Source of the DNA: JASMTM01 sp046483075
Lineage (GTDB): Bacteria > Thermotogota > Thermotogae > Petrotogales > Kosmotogaceae
Length of the DNA: 64,000 nucleotides
Assembly: GCA_046483075.1 (NCBI GenBank)
Contig: JAWODV010000039.1
Location: 1-64,000 of the forward strand
Direction of reading: 5' to 3'
Shown: piece by piece, positions 17,845-24,911 of the stretch
How positions within the stretch are numbered: the first letter of the stretch is position 1
Layout: every line of letters starts with the position of its first letter
Program-made: the position numbers and the translations under genes
Notes under the pieces: model-generated
What the model was told of the DNA's origin: nothing
What the model saw: the letters and a program-made list of their open reading frames with translations, nothing else
Database searches by the model: none

Positions 17845-17873
17845 ATTATACGCTGTTTCAGTATGTCGTACAA
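17845..17873 (-). promoter_or_regulatory. sigma-A type promoter of the purine-breakdown operon
   Basis: On the minus strand TTGTAC (17873-17868) is followed after exactly 17 bases by a perfect TATAAT (17850-17845). It would start transcription near 17838, about 30 bases before the ygeY start. Its -35 box overlaps the left half of the inverted repeat at 17864-17898. Confidence 0.75.
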
Positions 17874-17898
17874 AATATTCAAATTTTGTATGCCGACA
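17864..17898. promoter_or_regulatory. candidate operator: inverted repeat between divergent purine genes
   Basis: An inverted repeat with perfect 8-bp inner arms TACAAAAT (17869-17876) and ATTTTGTA (17883-17890), six bases apart, extended outward to TGTCG (17864-17868) and CGACA (17894-17898) with three extra bases on the right. It covers the -35 of the leftward promoter and, by symmetry, the likely -35 of the rightward gene. A dimeric repressor binding here would control both units. No regulator gene lies next to it; the regulator's family cannot be told from the site alone. Confidence 0.6.
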
Positions 17899-17943
17899 AA
17901 TACAATCACGTAACATGGTAAAATTCTACTGGAGGTGAATTTA

Positions 17944-19299
17944 ATGCTTTTACTCAAGAATATCGATTATCTAGCGACTATGGATAGACATGAAACTGAA
18001 TTAACAAATGCTTACATTGTTATCAATAATAATGTTATCACAAAGATTGGTGAGGGCGACCCTCCATTAACCAATATTGACGACATAATAGATTTACAAG
18101 GTTATGTTGTTTTACCTGGATTTGTAAATACTCATCACCATTTATTTCAATCTCTATTTAGAAATATACGCGATGTCTCATCTTCAAAACTGTTTGATTG
18201 GCTTACATATCTTTATGAAATCTGGAAATATATCGATAATGATGCCATTTATACTAGTTCCATCATTGGAATATATGAAATGATGTCTACCGGTGTTACT
18301 ACAACAACAGACATGCTTTATCTTCATCCAAAGGGCAAAAATGGCTTTATTGATACAGAAATCAATGCAGCTGAGCATTGTGGCGTACGGTTTCATCCCA
18401 CCCGTGGTTCAATGTCGCTTTCAAAAAAAGATGGTGGTTTACCGCCAGACAGTGTAGTTCAGACTGAACGAGAAATACTCGAGGATTCTGAAAGAATTAT
18501 AAACGAGTACCACGATCCTGATAAGTTCGCAATGACAAGAATAGCTTTAGCTCCATGTTCTCCATTTTCAGTAACAGAGGAACTGATGATCAAGACCAGA
18601 GAACTTGCAGAAGAATACGGTGTTCTTCTCCATACTCATCTTGCTGAAACAAAAGATGAAGAGGAGTTTTGCCTTGAATCGAAGGCTTTGAGACCTGTTG
18701 ACTATATGGAAAAAGTTGGCTGGCTCAAACCTGAAACATGGTTCGCACATTTAGTATGGCTTTCAGCTGAAGATATTGAAAGACTTTCCAAAGCAGATTG
18801 TGGTTTTGCCCACTGTCCTACTTCAAATATGCGACTTGGATCTGGAATCGCACCTGTTACTGAGATGAAAAAGAAAAATATGAAGATTGGCGTTGCAGTT
18901 GATGGTAGTGCTTCAAACGATTCAGGGAATATGATTTGGGAAATAAGGAATGCACTCATGTTGCAAAGAGTAGTTAAGGGAGCCAATGCACTAACTCCAA
19001 GAGATGTGCTTCATATGGCAACCATTGGAGGAGCAAGGGTGCTCGGAATGGATGATTATATTGGTACCTTAGAAGAAGGCAAAGCGGCGGATATAATTGG
19101 TTTTGATACCAACAAACTTTCTTTTGCAGGGGGATTATCTGATCCGGTTGCCTCTATTGTAATGTGTGATCCCGGAAAGGTTGATTTTGAAATGATAAAC
19201 GGAACAAAGAAAATATTGAATGGTAATATTTTAGACAGTGACCTTAATAGTTATATTGCAGAGCAAAATCGAATTAGTAAATGGCTAATAAATTTATAA
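17944..19299 (+). CDS. 8-oxoguanine deaminase-type amidohydrolase (TrzA/AtzA family)
   Basis: A 451-residue amidohydrolase with the signature NTHHHLFQSLFRN near residue 62, typical of 8-oxoguanine and chlorohydrolase-like deaminases, then LLHTHLAETKDEEEF near 228, WFAHLVWLSAEDIE near 262 (His) and VAVDGSASNDSGN near 318 (Asp). Deamination of 8-oxoguanine gives uric acid; isoguanine is another known substrate of the group. Start: the ATG at 17944 has GGAGG eight bases before it; the GTG at 17935 is part of that binding site. It is divergent from the purine operon and shares its operator region, which links the two functionally. Guanine deaminase activity is a possible alternative. Confidence 0.85.
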   Translation: MLLLKNIDYLATMDRHETELTNAYIVINNNVITKIGEGDPPLTNIDDIIDLQGYVVLPGFVNTHHHLFQSLFRNIRDVSSSKLFDWLTYLYEIWKYIDNDAIYTSSIIGIYEMMSTGVTTTTDMLYLHPKGKNGFIDTEINAAEHCGVRFHPTRGSMSLSKKDGGLPPDSVVQTEREILEDSERIINEYHDPDKFAMTRIALAPCSPFSVTEELMIKTRELAEEYGVLLHTHLAETKDEEEFCLESKALRPVDYMEKVGWLKPETWFAHLVWLSAEDIERLSKADCGFAHCPTSNMRLGSGIAPVTEMKKKNMKIGVAVDGSASNDSGNMIWEIRNALMLQRVVKGANALTPRDVLHMATIGGARVLGMDDYIGTLEEGKAADIIGFDTNKLSFAGGLSDPVASIVMCDPGKVDFEMINGTKKILNGNILDSDLNSYIAEQNRISKWLINL

Positions 19300-19384
19300 C
19301 AAATTTTGAATAGCTCCTAAGAGGCTTTGTTATGCTATAATACTTAACTATATCCAGAAAAGTTAAAGCCGGGAGTGAATTAAA

Positions 19385-20320
19385 ATTTTCATAGCATTAT
19401 TACCTGCATTATTTTTTGGCTGGTCTCTTGGAGCAAATGATGCTTCAAATGTTTTTGGAACCACTGTAAGCAATGGAATAGTACGTTTTAGGGTAGCCAC
19501 GATTATATCAGCTGGATTTATTTTGTTGGGTGCCCTGGTTGGTGGTTCAAGAGGTCTTGAAACTATAAGCGAACTCAGTTCGCAGACTATCTGGACTGCT
19601 TCAATAGCTTCTCTCGCAGCAGCTATATCGGTAACATTAATGACTAGAATAGGGTTGCCAGTTTCTTCCTCTCAAGCAATGGTTGGTGCAATACTAGGAA
19701 TCGGTCTCATCAGGGGAAGTGTCGACTGGATGATACTTCTCAAAGTAGTTTTATGCTGGATTGGAACTCCCATCGGGGGTATGTTCTTTGGTTTTTTTGG
19801 CTATAAGTTTTTCGCAACCTTCTTTCATAAGATAAAATCAGTTCAAGTGCAGGATGCAACTCTCAAACTTTCTGCAATTGTAATCGGAGCATATGGATCA
19901 TATGCACTTGGGGCAAATAATGTAGGCAATGTTACAGGAATATTTGCTGATATTATTCCTATACAAATGGCGGCACTTTTGGGTGGTTTGAGCATTGGAT
20001 TGGGAGTATTAACATATAGCAAAAATGTAATGATGACAGTAGGAAAGGAAATAGTTGCACTCGATTCATTTTCATCTGTGATTGCGATTTTCGGTGAATC
20101 GGTTACTGTATGGATTTATGCACTAATTGGCGTACCTGTTTCTACATCTCAAGCCATAGTTGGTTCAGTTGTTGGAGCTGGCTACGCAAGAGGATCTCGA
20201 ACATTAAATTTACGATCTTTAAAAAGAATACTATTTGGTTGGTTAGAAACGCCTGTTATCTCTGGACTTATTTCAGCAAGTTTTTTCTTAATCTTAAGAT
20301 ACTTTTTTAACTTTAACTGA
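19385..20320 (+). CDS. PiT-family inorganic phosphate permease with non-canonical start
   Basis: An ion-coupled phosphate permease of about 311 residues. The duplicated family motif is visible as WSLGANDASNVFGTTVS near residue 12 and again as YALGANNVGNVTG near residue 175, each followed by VSSSQAMVGA or VSTSQAIVGS. About ten membrane segments are expected. The first in-frame ATG (19523) would delete the first motif, so translation must begin earlier. The frame opens after a TGA at 19376; the only candidates are ATT at 19379 or 19385, the latter nine bases after GGGAG. The ATT start is inference. A TATAAT at about 19336 may be the -10 box. Confidence 0.85.
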   Translation: MFIALLPALFFGWSLGANDASNVFGTTVSNGIVRFRVATIISAGFILLGALVGGSRGLETISELSSQTIWTASIASLAAAISVTLMTRIGLPVSSSQAMVGAILGIGLIRGSVDWMILLKVVLCWIGTPIGGMFFGFFGYKFFATFFHKIKSVQVQDATLKLSAIVIGAYGSYALGANNVGNVTGIFADIIPIQMAALLGGLSIGLGVLTYSKNVMMTVGKEIVALDSFSSVIAIFGESVTVWIYALIGVPVSTSQAIVGSVVGAGYARGSRTLNLRSLKRILFGWLETPVISGLISASFFLILRYFFNFN

Positions 20321-20324
20321 AATC

Positions 20325-20353
20325 TTGACAGCATGACTCATTGGTGGTAAATT
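20325..20353 (+). promoter_or_regulatory. promoter of tRNA-Leu
   Basis: A perfect TTGACA at 20325-20330, 17 bases, then TAAATT at 20348-20353, placing the start about ten bases before the tRNA. Confidence 0.7.
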
Positions 20354-20362
20354 ATTATGTAA

Positions 20363-20452
20363 GCCGAGGTGGCGAAACTGGCAGACGCGACGGATTCAAA
20401 ATCCGTTGGGGTTGATAGCCCTGTGCGGGTTCGACTCCCGCCCTCGGCACCA
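20363..20452 (+). tRNA. tRNA-Leu (anticodon CAA)
   Basis: Acceptor stem GCCGAGG (20363-20369) pairs with CCTCGGC (20442-20448), followed by A and an encoded CCA. The anticodon loop TTCAAAA has anticodon CAA at 20397-20399 inside an ACGGA/TCCGT stem. A long variable arm (GGGTTGATAGCCC region) marks a class II tRNA, and the T arm is GCGGGTTCGACTCCCGC. A spurious minus-strand frame (20355-20555) reads through it. Confidence 0.97.
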
Positions 20453-20453
20453 G

Positions 20454-20477
20454 AGGAAGGCGAGGCCTTCCTTTTTT
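20454..20477 (+). terminator. rho-independent terminator after tRNA-Leu
   Basis: Stem GGAAGGC (20455-20461), loop GAG, stem GCCTTCC (20465-20471), then six T. It ends 21 bases before the glycosyltransferase start, so that gene is read either by read-through of the tRNA terminator or from an unseen promoter. Confidence 0.85.
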
Positions 20478-20498
20478 AATTTTACCGGAGGTGTACAG

Positions 20499-21236
20499 TT
20501 GAAGTTCCTGGATTTTGAAATATCGAAAGGCACAATTGAAGAACATGCAAAACATCTTATAGAAACAATTAAAAGTGAGAAGAAATTTGTATTAACATTG
20601 AATACCTTAATTGCCGATCAATATTTACATAATCCTGAATATAAAAAAGCACTAAAAAAAGCCAATTACATAGTCCCTGATGGTTTTGGGATAGTCAAAG
20701 CAGTAAAAATTCTTAAAAGAAAAAAGATTCACAGGGTCCCCGGTATTGAACTCATGGAATATTTGTGTAAAGAATTATCAAAAACAGATAACGGGGTTTT
20801 TTTACTTGGATCTTCTCATTTGTCGGTACAAAGAGCTTCAAAAGAGCTTAAAAAAAAGTTTCCAACTCTGAAAATTGCAGGTATCCATCATGGTTATTTT
20901 AATGAAGCCGAAAGTGATAGAATTGTAAAAGAGATTAACGATTCCAATGCGTCAATAATTTTTGTTGCTATGGGCGTTCCAAAGCAGGAAATATGGATAT
21001 CAAATCATCTGGAAAAATTAGATGCTTCCATACTAATGGGAGTAGGTGGTTCCTTCGACGTTTTTGCCGGACTTACAAAAAGGGCACCTTTATGGATGAG
21101 AGAGAATGGCCTGGAATGGTTATATAGAATATTGAAAAATCCATTTAGAAGGACGAAAGTTTTTTTTAGACTGATTAGATTTGCAGTAACGGTATGGAAA
21201 TTTGAAAAACAACGCCCAAAAAATGGGGGGAGTTAA
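20499..21236 (+). CDS. WecG/TagA/CpsF-family (GT26) glycosyltransferase
   Basis: A 245-residue GT26 enzyme that transfers N-acetylmannosamine(uronic acid) or a similar sugar to a lipid-linked acceptor at the inner membrane face in making surface polysaccharides. Family motifs: TLNTLIADQY near residue 35, IVPDGFGIVKA near 60, HRVPGIELME near 80, VFLLGSS near 101, AMGVPKQEIWI near 158 and GVGGSFDVFAG then RAPLWMRENGLEWLYR near 185-212. Start: TTG at 20499 with GGAGGTG before it; the open frame upstream runs through the tRNA and is not coding. The next gene starts at the following base. The donor sugar is not known. Confidence 0.9.
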   Translation: MKFLDFEISKGTIEEHAKHLIETIKSEKKFVLTLNTLIADQYLHNPEYKKALKKANYIVPDGFGIVKAVKILKRKKIHRVPGIELMEYLCKELSKTDNGVFLLGSSHLSVQRASKELKKKFPTLKIAGIHHGYFNEAESDRIVKEINDSNASIIFVAMGVPKQEIWISNHLEKLDASILMGVGGSFDVFAGLTKRAPLWMRENGLEWLYRILKNPFRRTKVFFRLIRFAVTVWKFEKQRPKNGGS

Positions 21237-22520
21237 ATGATTATAAAGAATGTCAATATATTTACAAATGATCAGCAATTACCCTTTATAAAAAAAGGAT
21301 ACATACATTTTACCGAGGAAGGAATCAAGTCTGTAGGAACTGTTTCAAATATGAACATATCCTCTGCAGAAAAAGTAGTAGATGGACACGACGGTATAGT
21401 CTTTCCTGCCCTGGTAAATGCTCATGCAAGTATATATACATCCCTTAAAAACTTCCACGATGATGTCATATTGAATAACGTTGCTGGTGTTAATTTCTTC
21501 AAAATGCTAATTGAAAAAACTAAAGATAAAACATGGGAGAAGCTCAATTTATACACAATTAAAACTGCCATTGCAAAATCTCTATCATGCGGAGTAACAA
21601 CTCTGTGTGGACCGATATTCTATTCTCAAGATCTTTCTGTAAAATCACTTCGCCAACTGGCTAATGAACATAATATTCAGCTAAGCCTTGGTCCTATAGT
21701 ACTAAAAGAAAATATCGAAAATGTTGTAAAAAATTGGATTTCAGAAGAAGAAGATTCATTTTTCCATCCCACTGTATATGTTATTGATCTTCCCTACTAT
21801 TCTAAGGATGAATTGGCCAGTCTTAAGAAGTTAAAGCTCAGTGGGGTTGATCTGAATCTTGTAGTTCTGGATATGGAAGAAATAGACAGAGAATCGCTTT
21901 CACTATGGGGAGAGCACATTATCGACAGGATAATTGAAGCCGAATTACTTGTTCCAGGGACGAGCTTCGTTTATGGAGGAAACCTTACTGAAACAGATAA
22001 AGATATTCTGGCAAACAGAGATTTGTTTGTGATTAAGTCTTCCAGGTCTGAGCTATACTCAGGAATATTTGAACCTAATGTATCAGATCTACTTGGAAGA
22101 GGTATGAAAGTATGTCTGGGATCTGGCTTTCTTGACTTCGATATGCAGAATGAAGTACAGGCATTAATACTTGCAGAAAGACAATCTAAGCACTTTTCAC
22201 AGCGAGTCTTAAATTACGAAGTGCAAAAATTACTCTTCATCAATAATTATAAACTTCTTGAAAAGCATTTTAGTAAAATCTCCGGTGTGATTCGTGAAGG
22301 CTACCCTTCAGATATTGTATATGCAAAAAAGAAGAATAGTTTTTCATGTCTGGAACTGGCTGATACAAGCTATACATCTTTTATGAATAATATTCTTAAA
22401 GCTTTCAATATATCCGATGTTTGGAGTAACGGTGATAAAGTGTTGCGCAATGGAAAACCAACGAAGTTTTCAGACAAAGAAGTTAAGGAGATATACAGAA
22501 ACGTTGATTTGTTTGACTAG
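21237..22520 (+). CDS. metal-site-degenerate paralogue of SsnA (probable non-catalytic amidohydrolase)
   Basis: A 427-residue protein that aligns along its length with SsnA at 12926-14227: MIIKNVNIFTND against MIVKDVSIFTND, FPALVNAHASIYTSL against MPGLVNSHTHIYSAF, and similar C-termini. Every metal-ligand position has changed: the HxH is HAS, the HVHVAE strand reads NLVVLDME, the HCIHTDE strand reads SFVYGGNLTETD, and LGNDGFG reads LGSGFLD. It is full length with no frameshift, so it is kept under selection rather than a pseudogene. A regulatory, structural or binding role is possible. It starts at the base after the GT26 stop, with GGGGGGAG-type spacing, so the two are cotranslated. Confidence 0.85.
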   Translation: MIIKNVNIFTNDQQLPFIKKGYIHFTEEGIKSVGTVSNMNISSAEKVVDGHDGIVFPALVNAHASIYTSLKNFHDDVILNNVAGVNFFKMLIEKTKDKTWEKLNLYTIKTAIAKSLSCGVTTLCGPIFYSQDLSVKSLRQLANEHNIQLSLGPIVLKENIENVVKNWISEEEDSFFHPTVYVIDLPYYSKDELASLKKLKLSGVDLNLVVLDMEEIDRESLSLWGEHIIDRIIEAELLVPGTSFVYGGNLTETDKDILANRDLFVIKSSRSELYSGIFEPNVSDLLGRGMKVCLGSGFLDFDMQNEVQALILAERQSKHFSQRVLNYEVQKLLFINNYKLLEKHFSKISGVIREGYPSDIVYAKKKNSFSCLELADTSYTSFMNNILKAFNISDVWSNGDKVLRNGKPTKFSDKEVKEIYRNVDLFD

Positions 22521-22522
22521 CT

Positions 22523-23590
22523 TTATTCGTTCTCACGCTGTCTCAACTGAACATCTATTGAATGCTTAATTGAATTCGCTCGTTTTTCTCCAACGCCTTC
22601 AACTTCTTTTAATTCATCTTCAGTAGCATTAAAAAGTCTGGAAAGGGAACCAAATTTTGCACCAATATTTACAGCAACCTGCATTGGGATTTTTGGGATT
22701 TTTTTGATAAAGCGAATGCACCTTGATTTAACATGAACTTCTACAGCCTGTGAAGTTGAAGATAGTTCATAATCTAGCAATCTTCCAAGCGTTACAAGAT
22801 TCGTTATTTCTTTCTGACTCAGGGAAAGCATTTTGTCCAGAATTTTATTAGCTTCTTCAGATTGTATAAGATCTTTATAGAAGTCAAGAATTAAATACTG
22901 CAACGATTCCTTGATACCTGAAATAATTTCAGAAAGTTGCATTTTAGGAATATTGCCATAATCACCTAATTCATTTATCGTGTAATCAGCTTCATCATCA
23001 ATCTTCAAGGCCATCAAACCTTTTTGCAACGTTTCAAGCACATCGTAAAGCATTAAAACGTTTTCTTTTTCGAGTTTATCCAGCTCTTCAAGTGATCTGT
23101 CAAAAACCATGCTGTACTGCTCAACCGTCCGAATAAGCTGACTGACCTTTGGGAGTAAAAGCTCCACTGACTTTAATGAATAAGTGTTACTGCCTAAAAA
23201 TATGGTTATTGTTTTTCTTCTTTTCGAAACGGCTATAAGAAGATTGTTTGTCTGTCTTGCCATTCTTTCAGCTGTTCTGTGTCGCATTCCGGTTTGAGAA
23301 GTTTCAATATTCTGATCGGGTACCAGCTGCACATTCGCTGCAATAATTTTTGTCATATCCTCATTGACAACGATTGCTCCATCCATTTTAGATAATTCAT
23401 AAAATTTTTCGGGATTGAAATCTATGTCGATAATGAATCCGAGCTGGACTAGATTCTTCACACTTTCAAAATCATCTACAAAAAAAACCAGAGCACCTGT
23501 TTCCCCTTCAACTACGAGATCAAGGGCATGTCGTATCATTGTTCCAGGTGCTACCTGCTTAATTTTCTCAAACATCTCATCATGATACAC
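22523..23590 (-). CDS. disA: DisA, diadenylate cyclase / DNA-integrity scanning protein
   Basis: A 355-residue DisA: N-terminal DAC domain with D70-G-A (KMDGAIVV) and the RHR motif GMRHRTAERMAR at residues 101-112, a central helical spine, and a C-terminal helix-hairpin-helix domain (VEGVGEKRANSI). It makes cyclic di-AMP from two ATP and binds branched DNA. The RHR motif normally reads GTRHR; here the Thr is Met (residue 102). The GTG start at 23590 lies just after the radA stop, with GGGGG upstream. It is the last gene of the tmk-clpC-radA-disA run. Confidence 0.95.
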   Translation of the reverse strand: MYHDEMFEKIKQVAPGTMIRHALDLVVEGETGALVFFVDDFESVKNLVQLGFIIDIDFNPEKFYELSKMDGAIVVNEDMTKIIAANVQLVPDQNIETSQTGMRHRTAERMARQTNNLLIAVSKRRKTITIFLGSNTYSLKSVELLLPKVSQLIRTVEQYSMVFDRSLEELDKLEKENVLMLYDVLETLQKGLMALKIDDEADYTINELGDYGNIPKMQLSEIISGIKESLQYLILDFYKDLIQSEEANKILDKMLSLSQKEITNLVTLGRLLDYELSSTSQAVEVHVKSRCIRFIKKIPKIPMQVAVNIGAKFGSLSRLFNATEDELKEVEGVGEKRANSIKHSIDVQLRQRENE

Positions 23591-23591
23591 C

Positions 23592-24911
23592 TTAGTTCCC
23601 CCCGATGAGTTTTGCTAACTCTCGAATATTTGAAATTTCTCCTTTGTCATGAGATAAAATATTTTTAAAACCAGAGGCTTCAAGCCTTTCTATACGACGT
23701 TCAGAAAATGAAACAGAACGTATTGAACCGTCAAGTCCAATCTCTCCAAAAGCTGCTGTCCCCTGTTCCATACTTTTATCTAAAAAAGCTGATATTAGCG
23801 ACGTTGCAACTGCCAGATCAACTCCTGGATCGGTAATTTGTATACCTCCAACAACATTCACATAAATATCCATACTGTCCAGTGGCAACTTAGCTCTCCT
23901 GGTTAGAACAGCAGATGTAAGTAAAATCCTATCCAAAGATATTCCAGAAGAAAGTCGTCTTGGATTACCGTAAATAGGTTTACTTACTAAAGACTGCACT
24001 TCTATTAAAAAAATTTTTGAGCCTTCATTAACAGCTGTGATTATGTTACCTGGAGCAGTAGAAAAACCTTCAAGAAAAATCGTTGAAATATCCTTAATTT
24101 CTTCAAGCCCACTTGATTTCATTTCAAAAACTGCAACTTCATCAGCAGGTCCAAAACGATTTTTTATAGTACGTACAAACCGAAACCCAGTTTTGTTTGT
24201 TTCGAAATATAGTACCGTATCAACAAGATGCTCAATTAGTTTGGGACCGGCAATTTGTCCACCTTTAGTTATGTGGCCGACGATAAAGACTGGTATATCT
24301 GTTTTTTTTGCAGTTCCTACTATGTAATTCGTGCACTCTCTTACTTGAACAACACTTCCAGGAAAAGATGCAACCTCTGGATGTTTTAACGTCTGTAATG
24401 AATCGAAAATTATTAGAGAATAATTTTTTACGTTCAGATCTTCAAGAAAATTAATATTCGTCGATGTTATTACATCAATATTGTTTTTATTAAGCAAGCC
24501 CAGTCTGTCAGCTCTCAGTTTTATCTGTCGTAAAGATTCTTCTCCGGTAACATAAAGAACATTCTTTTCTTTAGATATTCTATCTGAAAGCTGTAGTACC
24601 AGCGTGGACTTTCCTATACCTGGTTCTCCACTCAATAACGTAACACTGCCGGGCACTATGCCTCCACCAAGTACTCTATCTAATTCGCTTAATCCTGTCT
24701 TGTATCTATAACCTTCATCACTGTCGATATTTCCCAGTGACACACTTTTAACTTCTTCTCTTTGAAACGTAGTTTTTTTTTCATTTTTACCGGAAACCCT
24801 TAAACTAACAGCGCTGTTCCATGCTTTGCATGATGGACAGCGCCCAAACCATACTGGAGATTCATACCCACAATTATCACAAACAAAGTACTGATTGCTT
24901 TTTTTGCTCAT
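23592..24911 (-). CDS. radA: RadA/Sms, DNA repair and branch-migration ATPase
   Basis: A 439-residue RadA: N-terminal zinc finger CDNCGYE and CPSCKAWNS (residues 11-31), Walker A GEPGIGKSTL near 91, Walker B SLIIFDSLQ, the RadA-specific KNRFG near residue 251 and a C-terminal Lon-like domain. It promotes branch migration in recombination repair. It overlaps clpC by 4 bp and precedes disA by 1 bp. Confidence 0.97.
   Translation of the reverse strand: MSKKSNQYFVCDNCGYESPVWFGRCPSCKAWNSAVSLRVSGKNEKKTTFQREEVKSVSLGNIDSDEGYRYKTGLSELDRVLGGGIVPGSVTLLSGEPGIGKSTLVLQLSDRISKEKNVLYVTGEESLRQIKLRADRLGLLNKNNIDVITSTNINFLEDLNVKNYSLIIFDSLQTLKHPEVASFPGSVVQVRECTNYIVGTAKKTDIPVFIVGHITKGGQIAGPKLIEHLVDTVLYFETNKTGFRFVRTIKNRFGPADEVAVFEMKSSGLEEIKDISTIFLEGFSTAPGNIITAVNEGSKIFLIEVQSLVSKPIYGNPRRLSSGISLDRILLTSAVLTRRAKLPLDSMDIYVNVVGGIQITDPGVDLAVATSLISAFLDKSMEQGTAAFGEIGLDGSIRSVSFSERRIERLEASGFKNILSHDKGEISNIRELAKLIGGN

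Noticed and set aside
16609..17916. ygeY starting at 17916
   Set aside because: The extra 36 codons would cross the promoter and operator; AGGAAAGG lies next to 17808.
20355..20555. 66-residue minus-strand frame over tRNA-Leu
   Set aside because: It is antisense to the tRNA, a well-known annotation artefact.
21237..22520. Pseudogene call for the SsnA paralogue
   Set aside because: The frame is intact over 427 codons with a proper start, so loss of metal ligands points to a changed role and not to decay by frameshift or stop.
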